A stretch of DNA of 64,000 nt from Novosphingobium sp. (GTDB lineage: Bacteria > Pseudomonadota > Alphaproteobacteria > Sphingomonadales > Sphingomonadaceae): assembly GCF_027486195.1 (NCBI RefSeq), contig NZ_JAIXPP010000073.1:62001-126000 (forward strand), read 5' to 3'. The notes under the pieces are model-generated. The model searched no databases. It saw only the letters and a list, made by a program, of their open reading frames with translations, and had not been told where the DNA came from. Position numbers and translations under genes: made by a program. This document shows, one piece after another, positions 8,326 through 18,077 of the stretch (its first letter is position 1; every line of letters starts with the position of its first letter).

Positions 8326-11300
8326 TCACACTGTCATCGACATCCCGCGATAGATGCGCGCACGATAGCGTGAATCCTCGGCATCGGGGAGGGGGGTGCC
8401 GACAAGCAGCACGGCGCGGGCAAACCGGCGGACCTCTTCGATATGCTCGTCAAGGTCGCGCGGTTCTTCCGAGCGAACGCGGCGGGTGAGGTTGATCTGG
8501 TTGACCGGCGCGCCGTGGACCAGACGCTCGTTCTCCACCGCAAGCGTGGCGGTGAACGAGTGCAGCGTCGTCTTGATGAAGTTTGCGAGCGCGAAGGCCG
8601 GGCTCTTGTCACCCATCGGCACGTCGGGCGAGACGAGGACGAGCTGGCAATCATCATAGAGCGAGGCCTTGCGGGCGACGCGGAAATGATTGGTCAGATT
8701 GTCGCCCACCAGCCCTCGGAATTCCTCCGGCGTGAGCAGCGCATCGGTCGCGAACAGCCGGTTCGGCAGCGGCTGCATGGGGGTCGAGACGATCGTGGTG
8801 GGATGGCCCCACTGGCGGAGGGCCTCGTCCATCGCAGCCTCGATGCCGCCGTCCAGCCCGACGTATTCAAGCGGCGGGTTCTCGATATCGTCGAGCTGGT
8901 CCTTGAGCGCAATGAACGCGCCTTCGGTGCCAGTCATCATCACCACGCGCGCGACATGGCAATCGGCGATGAACTGGCGCGCCGTCTCGGCGAGGTAGTC
9001 GGTGAGGTGCTCACCGATCATCCACACGGTGCGGCCGCGCATCTGATCGAGCCGTTCCTGCTTCGGGCTGCCGAACAGCTCGCGTTCGGTGGTCGAACGC
9101 TCGACGCTGAGGCCGCCCGAAGGCATGAACGTTTCGCCCGAGACGGCGCGGTCGGCGAGGAAGAACACCGTCGCCTGCGCCACGTCGGTCTCGGTCGGCA
9201 TCTTGCCGAGGAAGAGCTGCGAGAGCACGCCGGTGCCGACCTTCTTGGCCTCGACCGCGATCTTGTCGCCGGGGAGGAAGGGCTCGTCTTCCGGCGGCGT
9301 CTTGAGCAGCCAATCGCGGTTTGCCTCAGGCGTATCGGGCCGCTCGCCCCATTCCGGTGAATCGAGGAAGTAGCCGGCCCCGCGCAGGCGCGAGACGAGC
9401 TTGGCGGCGATATCCGGCGTCATCAGATACCGGTCCCAGGTGCACACACCGTCGCCCTCGCGCGCGCAGGCCAGCGCCAGCTCGCGGATTTCGCGCGGAT
9501 TGTTGGTATCGTGCGACATGCGCACGGTATCGTTGCGCGCGAGGCGGCTGAGCAGCGCCTCGACCCGCACCCCGCGCCGGAGCGACTTGACCGCAGCCGC
9601 ATGGATCGCGTTGAGGCGCTTGTTGGCGAGGATCAGCTTGCCGCGCCGCTCGAACAGGCCCGGCTTGCCGCCGGTGCCCGCCAGACGGTCGCCGTCGACA
9701 GGGCCGGGCGCAATCGCGTTGAACTGCACTTCGGGCCCGAGGTAGCGCGCCATCGATTCCACCATCGCGCGCTGGCCGGACTTGGAGGCGGCATAGTCTG
9801 CGCGGTTGGGATAGGCGACCGCGAGGTACTTCTCGCCGCCGAAGTAGGACGAGACGTTGAGCACGTAGCCCGACCCCTGCGCCTTCATGATCGGCACGAC
9901 GTGGTGCATCAGCGTGAAGTTCGAGATGAGGTTGGCGTCGAGCGTGTAGTTCCACGCGTCGAGGCTCATGTCGACGACCATCTCTTCCGCGCCCGCAACG
10001 CCGGCGTTGTTGATCAGATAGTCGATCCGCCCGAAGGCCTTGATCGTGGCGTCGACGGCTGCCTTGAGGCTGTCGAGATTGCTGACGTCCATCCCCGCCA
10101 TGGTCTGCACGCGGCGCTCGACGCCTGCGAAGCCGATATCCTCCAGCTCGCTGACGATGCGCGCGCGGGCGACTGCAAGCTCGCTCTCGCGGCGCGCCAC
10201 CATCATGACCTTGCCGCCTGCGAGCGCGAGGAGCCGTGCGACCTGGCCGCCGATGCCCGCCGAACCGCCGGTGATCAGCGCCACCTTGCCGAGGTGCAGG
10301 CCGGTGATGTTCTCGCTGAAGCCCGCCATCGCCTTGCGCGCGCCCGTTGCCTCACCGATGCTGCGCGGCACGTAGAGCGTGACTTCGGCGATCTTGCTTT
10401 CCTTGATCAGCACGCGCGCGGCGTGCCCGGCGGCAAAGCGCGTGTTCTCGCTTTCCGCATTGGAGAAGCGCACGATCTGGTTGCCCCATTCGCCTTGACG
10501 GCGGCGGCCATGGGCGACGTCGATCTCGCTCTCATCGCGCCAGATGCGGATCAGCTGCTCGATCGCGGCGCGCAGCACGTTGCCGTAGACGTTGTCCTTG
10601 CCGTCACTGGCGTTCGACATGAAGATGAAGCGCGGCGGCTGCAGCAGCGAGCCATGGCGCTTCCAATAGCGGCTGAGCGTGCGGGCGAGCGCCATCGCGC
10701 CGACGAGTTCGACATCCATGAAGGTGTCGATCATGTCGTCCTCGGCATCGACCAGACGGCCGCCGAATTCACCCGGGCCGAACACCGGCATGAAGATTGC
10801 GCCGGTGATTGGCGTGTTGTTCTCGGTGTAGGCGGCAAGCGCGGCCTCGATCGTGGCGGGCTCGGTACGGTTGAAGCGCACGATGGTGAGCGCGTCCCCT
10901 ATGCCTTCCGCCTTGGCGCGGGCCTGCGCAATGGCGACGTCGGCCTGGCGCGGCACGCCGAGCAGCACATTGGTGCCGCAATTGATCTGGATCCTGGCGA
11001 TCTCGAGCGCCTCTTCCCAGCCTTCACCGGCGGCGATGAGGATCGCAAGGCCTGCGCCGTCCATCGAGCGCATGGTGGGGCGCGCGAGGTAGGTCGAGCG
11101 CTCTTCCTTGCGCACGGTCATGCCGTGGGTCACTTCGAAATCGTGCCCGTTGTAGGCGGAGGATTCGTCGCTGCCGAGGAACACGCAGGTCGAGGCGATG
11201 TCGTCCGGCACCGGGAAGGTCTTGGCCTTGGGCGCGCCGCCGGTGCTGCGCTCCAGCGACATCATGTCGAAGAAAGTGTTCGCCGTGGTGCCCTGTTCGT

Positions 11301-12024
11301 CGCCGCGCATGGTGTCCATCGCGGCGAAGACGGTGCGGATCCGCTCGCTTTCGATGGGGCCGGGGAACACGAGATTGACGCGGATGCCGCGTGGGCCAAG
11401 TTCAAGCGAAAGCTCGCGCGACCACGCATTCATCGCCGCCTTGGGGACGACATAGGCCGCGCGCGCATAGTAGGGCGTGCGCGAGAAGATCGTCGAGACG
11501 TTGATGATCGAGCCGCCCTCGGGCATCGCCGCAGCAACCGTGCGGGCAAGGTTCCACGCGACACCGAAGATGTTGCGCATCGCGGCGGGGACGGTTTCTG
11601 TATCGGTCGAGCCGCGCTTCTGGAGGGCGGCAAGCTCCTCCTCGTCAAACGGAAGCTGCTCGATCGGCTGCTTGGGGCCAGCCGAACCTGCATTGTTGAC
11701 GAGGATGTCGATGCGGCCGAACCGCTTGACGACATCGGCCAAGCCATCACGCACGGACTGCGGATTGCCGCCATCGAGAATGACCGTGGCAAGGCGTGTG
11801 GCATCGACGCCGCTGGCCGCACGCATCGCTTCAGCGGCAGCTTCGAGGCGCGCCGCAGTGCGGCCAGTCATGACGACGGTGGCGCCCTCGGCGAGGTAGT
11901 GGCGCACGATATAGCCGCCGAGATTGCCGGCAGCGCCGGTCACAAGTGCGATCTTGCCTGCCAGCCTGCCAGAGGCGAATTGCGCTGCGAGCGGCGCGGT
12001 GGCGATAGTCTTTGCCTTGGCCAT
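8326..12024 (-). CDS. mcr: bifunctional malonyl-CoA reductase (malonyl-CoA to 3-hydroxypropionate), tandem SDR domains
   Basis: 1232 aa; two SDR modules (GRLAGKIALVTGAAGNLGG and HLGKVALITGGSAGIGGQ), INVSTIFSRTPYYARAAYVVPKAAMNA, LNVSSYFGGEKYLAVAYPNRADYAASKSGQRAM, ALANFIKTTLHSFTAT; recalled to be collinear with the Chloroflexus aurantiacus malonyl-CoA reductase (~1220 aa). Confidence 0.93.
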   Translation of the reverse strand: MAKAKTIATAPLAAQFASGRLAGKIALVTGAAGNLGGYIVRHYLAEGATVVMTGRTAARLEAAAEAMRAASGVDATRLATVILDGGNPQSVRDGLADVVKRFGRIDILVNNAGSAGPKQPIEQLPFDEEELAALQKRGSTDTETVPAAMRNIFGVAWNLARTVAAAMPEGGSIINVSTIFSRTPYYARAAYVVPKAAMNAWSRELSLELGPRGIRVNLVFPGPIESERIRTVFAAMDTMRGDEQGTTANTFFDMMSLERSTGGAPKAKTFPVPDDIASTCVFLGSDESSAYNGHDFEVTHGMTVRKEERSTYLARPTMRSMDGAGLAILIAAGEGWEEALEIARIQINCGTNVLLGVPRQADVAIAQARAKAEGIGDALTIVRFNRTEPATIEAALAAYTENNTPITGAIFMPVFGPGEFGGRLVDAEDDMIDTFMDVELVGAMALARTLSRYWKRHGSLLQPPRFIFMSNASDGKDNVYGNVLRAAIEQLIRIWRDESEIDVAHGRRRQGEWGNQIVRFSNAESENTRFAAGHAARVLIKESKIAEVTLYVPRSIGEATGARKAMAGFSENITGLHLGKVALITGGSAGIGGQVARLLALAGGKVMMVARRESELAVARARIVSELEDIGFAGVERRVQTMAGMDVSNLDSLKAAVDATIKAFGRIDYLINNAGVAGAEEMVVDMSLDAWNYTLDANLISNFTLMHHVVPIMKAQGSGYVLNVSSYFGGEKYLAVAYPNRADYAASKSGQRAMVESMARYLGPEVQFNAIAPGPVDGDRLAGTGGKPGLFERRGKLILANKRLNAIHAAAVKSLRRGVRVEALLSRLARNDTVRMSHDTNNPREIRELALACAREGDGVCTWDRYLMTPDIAAKLVSRLRGAGYFLDSPEWGERPDTPEANRDWLLKTPPEDEPFLPGDKIAVEAKKVGTGVLSQLFLGKMPTETDVAQATVFFLADRAVSGETFMPSGGLSVERSTTERELFGSPKQERLDQMRGRTVWMIGEHLTDYLAETARQFIADCHVARVVMMTGTEGAFIALKDQLDDIENPPLEYVGLDGGIEAAMDEALRQWGHPTTIVSTPMQPLPNRLFATDALLTPEEFRGLVGDNLTNHFRVARKASLYDDCQLVLVSPDVPMGDKSPAFALANFIKTTLHSFTATLAVENERLVHGAPVNQINLTRRVRSEEPRDLDEHIEEVRRFARAVLLVGTPLPDAEDSRYRARIYRGMSMTV

Positions 12025-12144
12025 GTCACTCTCCTGAAGAATGCGCGCGAAGTGCTGCGCCGGTTTGAGGTGGTACTAGGCCTGGGGAGGGCAGCTGGAA
12101 GGTGTGCGCCGCGCTAGCGCGGTGCGATCGTTCGTTGTCTTCGG

Positions 12145-15100
12145 CTATGCATTGCCGCCTTCCGCTTCCCGGACGGCCCAGGCTTCGAGCAGCGCGTCGC
12201 GGCTGCGCAGGCCCATGGCGGGGAGGGCGTGGTTGACGACATAGGTCGCACCAGAGTGGCGGTTGTCCCACATCGACTGGTGGGCTTCGGGCAGGCCGTC
12301 CCACCCGACAACCTCGGGCTCGGTGACTTCGAGCAGCCCTGCCGCGATCATGTCGTTCATGCGCGCAACCTCGAAGGCATTGCAGAGGTGCGTGCCGAGG
12401 ATCGACGCGGTGGGCATGAGGATCTTGCGCTGGCGGGTCCAGACCTGCGGCGCATAGAACGTGAAGCGGCTGCCGGTGAGGTCTTCAGCGAAGACGACCC
12501 GTCCGGTGAAGGGCTTCACCAGCGAGGTCGAGACGCCGAGCGTGTCCTGTCCGGTGCGTTCGAAAACCAGATCGGGCGCGCCGCGCGGGTTATCGGGCGA
12601 GCGCAGGATCTTGCCGATGGCCGAGCCGAACGGCTTCATCACGCGGTCCTGATAATCGCGCACCGCCGCCTTGAAGACCTCGATATCGACCTTGGCATCG
12701 GGCAGGCGCGGCATCGTGTCGGGCCAAAGGAAATTGTCCCCCTCGCGCCGACGGATGCTTTCCAGGCTGACGATGCCTTCGATGGCATCTTCAAGGCCGA
12801 GCGAGCCGAGGAATTCGCGCTGGCCGTCGGTGGTGGTGGCGACGACGCTGCGCGCGTTGAAGCGGCGCGCGGCTTCGATGATTTCGAGGCCCATGTCATC
12901 AAGCAGCGCGTCGGAGCCGGGACCGTAGTAGATCAGCACCGCTTCGCCGCCGCGCAGAGCGGCACGGCGCAGCATCTCTTCGGGGCTCGCCTTGCCGGGC
13001 TTGCCCATGAAGCTGAAGTGATAGCCCGAGGACGCGCCGTAGAAGGCCAGCGTGCCGTTTTCCGCCAGAAGCTGGAAGCTTCGAGGGAACGCCGTCTCGC
13101 CGGCATGGCTGACGACGTAATCCGCCAGCTTGCCGCCGTTGAGCGCCTTGTATTCCTCGACCAATGATGCACCGGCGGATTCCCAGGCGCGCGCGGCCTC
13201 GGCGTCTTCTGGCACCGTGGTGTAGAGATCGGCGAAGCGCGGATCCTTGCGGTTGATCGCGCCAACTGCACCTTGCTGGCCGGTGATGAACGCGGCGCGG
13301 TCAGGGCTGGAGACGAGGCCCGTCACCTGCAGGCCGGTGCGCACGGAGGAGCGCAGGGCATCGAGCCCGGTGCCGGTGGCGGCGCCTTCGACAAAGAGCG
13401 TGCGGCCGGGTGCGATCTGCAGCGTGGTGAACAGGCAGCGCGAGATCGTGCCGAGGTTGAGCACATAGCTCCCCGCCTGCTCCAGCGTCAGGTTTGGCGG
13501 GACCTTGTGCATCTGCGGCGCCTGCACCGTCAGGAACTGCGCGTGGCTGCCCGTTTCGGTCTCGTAGCCCTGGATCGAGAAATCCGCGTACATCGGATCG
13601 TTGCCGACCGCGGGCGAGAGCAGATCGTTGGTGCCGGAATAGACGGTGACGAGATCGCCGACCTTCACGCGGCCTTCCGAGCGCGTCTCGCTGCCGAGCG
13701 CGGCGACGAGCGCAATGCCGCCCGAGCCGGTGATCTGGACGTCTTCCTCGTGGCTATCGAACGGCGAGACGGGAATGCCCGTTAGCGCCCAGATATCGTT
13801 GAAGTTGACCTCGCTGGTCAGCATGTAGAGCAGCGCTTCGTTGGGCGCAGGCTCGGGCACCTTGACGATCAGCTCGCGCTCGTGAGTCGACGGCGGGCCG
13901 AAGCGCGGGGCGCCGGTATCGGGATCGCGGGCGATGCCGAAAGCATACTGGTACGGGGGGATTGCGGTGACGCCGGGATAGAATGGCGCACCGACAGGCA
14001 GCAGATCGCCACCCGCTTCCAGCTCTGCCGCGCGGGTCTCATGCTCGGCGTCGATCCACACGCCGTCGCGCCGCACCGGGAGCGGGGGCGCCACCTTGTC
14101 CATGAACTGGCGGATGCCGGTCTTGCCGCCTTCGGGATCGATGATCGCTTCGGCGAACAGTGCTGCCTCACGGGCGAGACCAGCGGACATGCCGGAGGCA
14201 AGGCCGGTGCGCACCGCATCGAGCGCGCGGGCACCCGCTGTGCCGCGTCCTGCCCAATCGAGCTGGCGCAGGATGCGCTGCAGGAAATCGTCCTCAAGCA
14301 CGGTATCGAGATCGACAGTGGAGGGCTTCTCCCACAGCACGGTCGCTTCCTCGCGCGCGGCGAAGGCTTTGCCCAGCGGGCTTTCCGCCCCGCGCTTCAC
14401 CCATTCACGCACCATGGCGTGGGCTTCGGCAAGCGCATCGCGGTGGCCTTCGGCCAGCGCATCGACGAGACCAATCTCCTGCGCCTGCGCAGCATCGATG
14501 CTGCGCCCGCCGAGGATGAGATCGAGCGCATCGCGTACGCCGGTTGCACTGTGGCGGTCTGCCAAGAGGCGCGGCAGGCGCTGCGTGCCGCCATAGCCCG
14601 GCAGAAGGCGCAGGCGGATTTCGGGCTGGCCGAAACGCGCGGTGGTTTCGGCCACGCGGACGTGGCACGCCAGCGCGAACTCCATTCCGCCACCGAGCGC
14701 GACGCCCTGAACCGCTGCGATGCATGGCTTGCCCATCATCTCGATCTTGCGGAAGGCGAGTTGCGCGTTGTTGGGCAGGACCAGCGCTTCGTCGTGGCTG
14801 TGGATTTCCTCCAGCATCTGCCGGATATCCGCGCCCGCGACGAACGAGGATGTGCCCTCGCCGGTGAAGACGACCGCGACGACATCGTCCTTGCGGCTGA
14901 GGTGCTCGACCACGATCACCAGTTCGTCGATCGCGCGTTCGTTGAGCGCGTTGACCGGCGCGTTGGTAACGGTGACGGTGGCGACGCGCTTGCCGGGGGC
15001 TACTGCATTGTATTGGATGAGGAAGTAGCGGTAGCGTTCGAACAGCGATTGCTCTTCCGAAAGGCGCTGCTGGCGCTGCCACGCGTCAATCGCGGTCTTG

Positions 15101-17625
15101 AGCTCGGTCAGGCTTTCCGGGTTGCGCAAGGTGGTGACGTCACCCAGTTCGCCGCCTTCGACCAGCGCGCGGACCATGCGGCGCATGTATTTGCCCGAAC
15201 GCGTTTCGGGGAACTGGCTGACTTCGATGAAATCGGCCGGTACCGCGACGGCGCCCTTTTCGGTGCGGACGAGATTGAACAGGCGCTGGCGGTCTTCCTC
15301 GGTGAGCTTGCGCCCCGCCACGGGGACGACGAAGGCGAGCGGGGTCAGCCCCTTCTCGCGGTGCGGCGCGCCGACGACGAGGACGTTGCCGACCGGTGAA
15401 TTGGGATCGAGCGCCTTGTCGCGCAGCACGGCGCCTTCGATTTCCTCGGTCCCCATGCGGTGGCCCGAAACGTTGATGACGTCATCCGAGCGGCCATGGA
15501 ACGAGAACGAGCCATCATCATGCGCGATGGCGAAATCGCCCTGGGTATAGGCCCACGCACCCTGCCAGCGGCTCCAGTAGCCGGATTCCCAGCGTCCGGC
15601 ATCGCCCTTCCAGTCGCCTTGAACGGTGCCGTCCTTGACGTTGAAGTTCAGAGCATCGCCCCAGATCGTGCGGGCCAGATAGGGATAGGGGGCGGCGATG
15701 ACGATCTCGCCCTTTTCGCCCGGTTCGGCGCGTCGCCAGGCGACACCTTCACTGCCGGAGCGGGTAAACGGGCTCTTGCCGGGCGTGGCGGCTTCGTCTT
15801 CCACCCAGACTTCGCCAACGATCCACGGCAGCGGGAAGGCGTGGGCATCGGCCTTGAGCGGGAAATCGGCGTTGCCGTAGAAATGCGTCCAGGCAATGCC
15901 GCCGTGCTCGGTCGCCCAGTAGCTGTTGATGTACTGCCGGGTCACGTTCTCCATGCCGAAGGCCTGCACGGAGGGACTGGTTGGCTCGGCGCAGAAGGTC
16001 GCGACACGAAGCGCGCTCATGTCATAGCGCTGCACATCCGCGAGGTTCGACGGATCGGACATGATCGACTTGAGGAAGGTGACGCCCGCCTTGAAGATCG
16101 TGATCTTGTGGCGCTCGATCATCGAGGCGAAGCGGCCCGCATGCGGGAACACGGGCGAACCTTCGGAAACGACCGTGGTGACGCGCGACAGAAGCGAGGC
16201 GGAGATCTGGTAGCTCTGTCCGGTGATCCAGCCCGGATCGGCGACCACGAACATCGTGTCACCCGGGCGCGCATCGAAGGCGACCCGCATCGATTCCGCG
16301 ATGCCGGCGGTGTAGCCGCCGTGAACGTGGACGATGCCCTTGGGCTTTCCGGTGGAGCCCGAGGTGTAGATGAAGAACAGCGGATATTCGGAATCGACCG
16401 GAAGCGGCTTCGAGCTGGCCCAGATCGCCCGGACAAACTCTCCGTCAGGCAGCGCCATCAGCGCATCTTCGCTTGCGACATTGGCCTTTTCGAGGATGGT
16501 TTCGAGCGCTGCGTCGGTGAGTTCGTGGCTCCACCGATCGCGCTCGGTGCGCCAGACGATATCGGGCTGCGCGGTGTGGCGCACCACGATCACGGTATCG
16601 ACGCGCGGCGGCAGGGTGACGAGGCTGGAGGCGATGGCAAGGCGCACGCGCGCGGCATCGCTGGCGCCGATGCGGCCGGATTCGCCGAGCTTGATGAGCG
16701 CACGGCCAACGCCGCGCATGACATCGGAGCGCTCGACGGTGACTTCGCCCGCCAGCGTTTCCGCAACGGTATCGGTGATGACGGCAGCGTCCGCCGCATC
16801 AAGGCCGAGGTCGGTGGCGGCGAGAACGGCAAGCGCGGTGCTCACCGGCACATAGTTGTCGAGCGCCGGGTCGGTATAGGCCGTCTTGAAGGCGGCAACC
16901 TGCGCGTTGCGGTAGCTGCCGTCAGACGTCACGATGACGCGCGCACCGGCGTCGGCAATGCGGTCCGACAGGGTCTTGTCGCTGAAGCCGCCGAAAACGG
17001 CTGTGTAGACGATGCCCAGCCGCTTGGCCGCCTCGGTCCAGAAGATCTGCGGCACGATGCTCGGCATGTTGAGCGCGATGCGATCGCCCGCCTTGAGGCC
17101 GAGGCCCTCCAAGGCGATGGCGCACTTGGCAACTTCAAGCAGCAGGCGCTTGCGGCTGACAGTGAAGGTATCGACCGGCGCGCCGCGCCCGCCGTCCGCC
17201 GCCATGTCCCAGCGGTCGCCCTCGAAGATCAGCGCGGCTTCGGCGCCGTGTCCCGAAAGGACATGGCGGTCGATCTCGTTGAACGCAGCATTGGTGCGCG
17301 CGCCGGTAAACCAGCGCCAGTGGGGCGGGGTGCTGTCGTCAAACGCCCTGGTCCAGGGCGCGAAGGTTGCCGGGAGTTCGGGGGTAACGGGCGCGCCGGT
17401 GGCGGCATCCCATCCGGCCCAGGTGCCCGCATCGTCCTTGGTGAGCCACGCGCCGTCAGGCCCGCAATTGGCAACGAACCAGTGGATGCGCCGCGCGGCG
17501 ATATCGCCGTGGAATGCGCCGGGATCGGCGAGCGCAGCAGCGCGCATGGCTTCCCAATCCGCGCGAGTACGCACCGGATTGATTTCGGCCTGCGGGGCCT
17601 TCTCGATAACTTGGCCCTCGGTCAT
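12145..17625 (-). CDS. pcs: trifunctional propionyl-CoA synthase (3-hydroxypropionyl-CoA synthetase / dehydratase / acryloyl-CoA reductase)
   Basis: 1826 aa with acyl-CoA synthetase domain (FFIYTSGSTGKPKGIVHVHGG), enoyl-CoA hydratase domain (FVAGADIRQML...GVALGGGMEFALACHVRVAE) and C-terminal MDR reductase domain (GSYVLNLGTISRCLFTTLQIAPGRTLFVEGAATGTG); size and domain order match propionyl-CoA synthase. Confidence 0.93.
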   Translation of the reverse strand: MTEGQVIEKAPQAEINPVRTRADWEAMRAAALADPGAFHGDIAARRIHWFVANCGPDGAWLTKDDAGTWAGWDAATGAPVTPELPATFAPWTRAFDDSTPPHWRWFTGARTNAAFNEIDRHVLSGHGAEAALIFEGDRWDMAADGGRGAPVDTFTVSRKRLLLEVAKCAIALEGLGLKAGDRIALNMPSIVPQIFWTEAAKRLGIVYTAVFGGFSDKTLSDRIADAGARVIVTSDGSYRNAQVAAFKTAYTDPALDNYVPVSTALAVLAATDLGLDAADAAVITDTVAETLAGEVTVERSDVMRGVGRALIKLGESGRIGASDAARVRLAIASSLVTLPPRVDTVIVVRHTAQPDIVWRTERDRWSHELTDAALETILEKANVASEDALMALPDGEFVRAIWASSKPLPVDSEYPLFFIYTSGSTGKPKGIVHVHGGYTAGIAESMRVAFDARPGDTMFVVADPGWITGQSYQISASLLSRVTTVVSEGSPVFPHAGRFASMIERHKITIFKAGVTFLKSIMSDPSNLADVQRYDMSALRVATFCAEPTSPSVQAFGMENVTRQYINSYWATEHGGIAWTHFYGNADFPLKADAHAFPLPWIVGEVWVEDEAATPGKSPFTRSGSEGVAWRRAEPGEKGEIVIAAPYPYLARTIWGDALNFNVKDGTVQGDWKGDAGRWESGYWSRWQGAWAYTQGDFAIAHDDGSFSFHGRSDDVINVSGHRMGTEEIEGAVLRDKALDPNSPVGNVLVVGAPHREKGLTPLAFVVPVAGRKLTEEDRQRLFNLVRTEKGAVAVPADFIEVSQFPETRSGKYMRRMVRALVEGGELGDVTTLRNPESLTELKTAIDAWQRQQRLSEEQSLFERYRYFLIQYNAVAPGKRVATVTVTNAPVNALNERAIDELVIVVEHLSRKDDVVAVVFTGEGTSSFVAGADIRQMLEEIHSHDEALVLPNNAQLAFRKIEMMGKPCIAAVQGVALGGGMEFALACHVRVAETTARFGQPEIRLRLLPGYGGTQRLPRLLADRHSATGVRDALDLILGGRSIDAAQAQEIGLVDALAEGHRDALAEAHAMVREWVKRGAESPLGKAFAAREEATVLWEKPSTVDLDTVLEDDFLQRILRQLDWAGRGTAGARALDAVRTGLASGMSAGLAREAALFAEAIIDPEGGKTGIRQFMDKVAPPLPVRRDGVWIDAEHETRAAELEAGGDLLPVGAPFYPGVTAIPPYQYAFGIARDPDTGAPRFGPPSTHERELIVKVPEPAPNEALLYMLTSEVNFNDIWALTGIPVSPFDSHEEDVQITGSGGIALVAALGSETRSEGRVKVGDLVTVYSGTNDLLSPAVGNDPMYADFSIQGYETETGSHAQFLTVQAPQMHKVPPNLTLEQAGSYVLNLGTISRCLFTTLQIAPGRTLFVEGAATGTGLDALRSSVRTGLQVTGLVSSPDRAAFITGQQGAVGAINRKDPRFADLYTTVPEDAEAARAWESAGASLVEEYKALNGGKLADYVVSHAGETAFPRSFQLLAENGTLAFYGASSGYHFSFMGKPGKASPEEMLRRAALRGGEAVLIYYGPGSDALLDDMGLEIIEAARRFNARSVVATTTDGQREFLGSLGLEDAIEGIVSLESIRRREGDNFLWPDTMPRLPDAKVDIEVFKAAVRDYQDRVMKPFGSAIGKILRSPDNPRGAPDLVFERTGQDTLGVSTSLVKPFTGRVVFAEDLTGSRFTFYAPQVWTRQRKILMPTASILGTHLCNAFEVARMNDMIAAGLLEVTEPEVVGWDGLPEAHQSMWDNRHSGATYVVNHALPAMGLRSRDALLEAWAVREAEGGNA

Positions 17626-17814
17626 GACCGAATCGCCTCTCCCTTTTTGGTGTTGAAGCGACAGGGAGCCTCAACATCGCAGTCTTGGCAATATCATCAC
17701 GCGGGCGCGCACGAATGCGCAAGAAACAACGAAAATCTGGACTGAATGCGAAATATCGTTTGTTTCTCGCACCATGTCCGAAACAGAGGCGTTGAGCATG
17801 CTGGTTCGCTGGAA

Positions 17815-17890
17815 CAGCAATTAAATATCCAAATGGGTTAATTGCTGGAGGTCGAGACAAGCCCTCCGATAAGGGTTATCCACAGGATAA
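17815..17890. promoter_or_regulatory. candidate pcs promoter/operator region with nested dyads
   Basis: CAGCAATTAA-13 bp-TTAATTGCTG (17815-17847, perfect 10-bp arms), GATAA-GGG-TTATC (17868-17880) and TTATCC-ACA-GGATAA (17876-17890) within the 452-bp gap upstream of pcs. Confidence 0.6.
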
Positions 17891-18077
17891 GTGGCGCAAT
17901 TTTTTCCCGAATGTAACTTTCCGTTATCCCTTTCCCGACCCGCTCACTCCGACCGTCACGCACCGAAATCGTAGATTGCGGTTAGAAATGGTCCTCGGGA
18001 AATGCCCCTTGGGGCATGTGCGACGAACCGGGCGAATTACGCCGTCTGTTGCAGCATAGACGCACATTTGCGCGGTT

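Noticed and set aside
9511-12117. 868-aa plus-strand ORF antisense to mcr
   Set aside because: Low-complexity Arg/His/Ala-rich translation lacking motifs; typical antisense open frame caused by high GC codon bias. The minus-strand frame is a clear malonyl-CoA reductase.
15460-17745. 761-aa plus-strand ORF antisense to pcs
   Set aside because: Antisense GC artefact; the sense strand has intact acyl-CoA synthetase motifs.
17876-17884. Exact DnaA-box consensus TTATCCACA as a replication origin or plasmid iteron signal
   Set aside because: Only one perfect copy and no dnaA, repA, parAB or other replication genes nearby; kept only as part of the pcs regulatory dyads.
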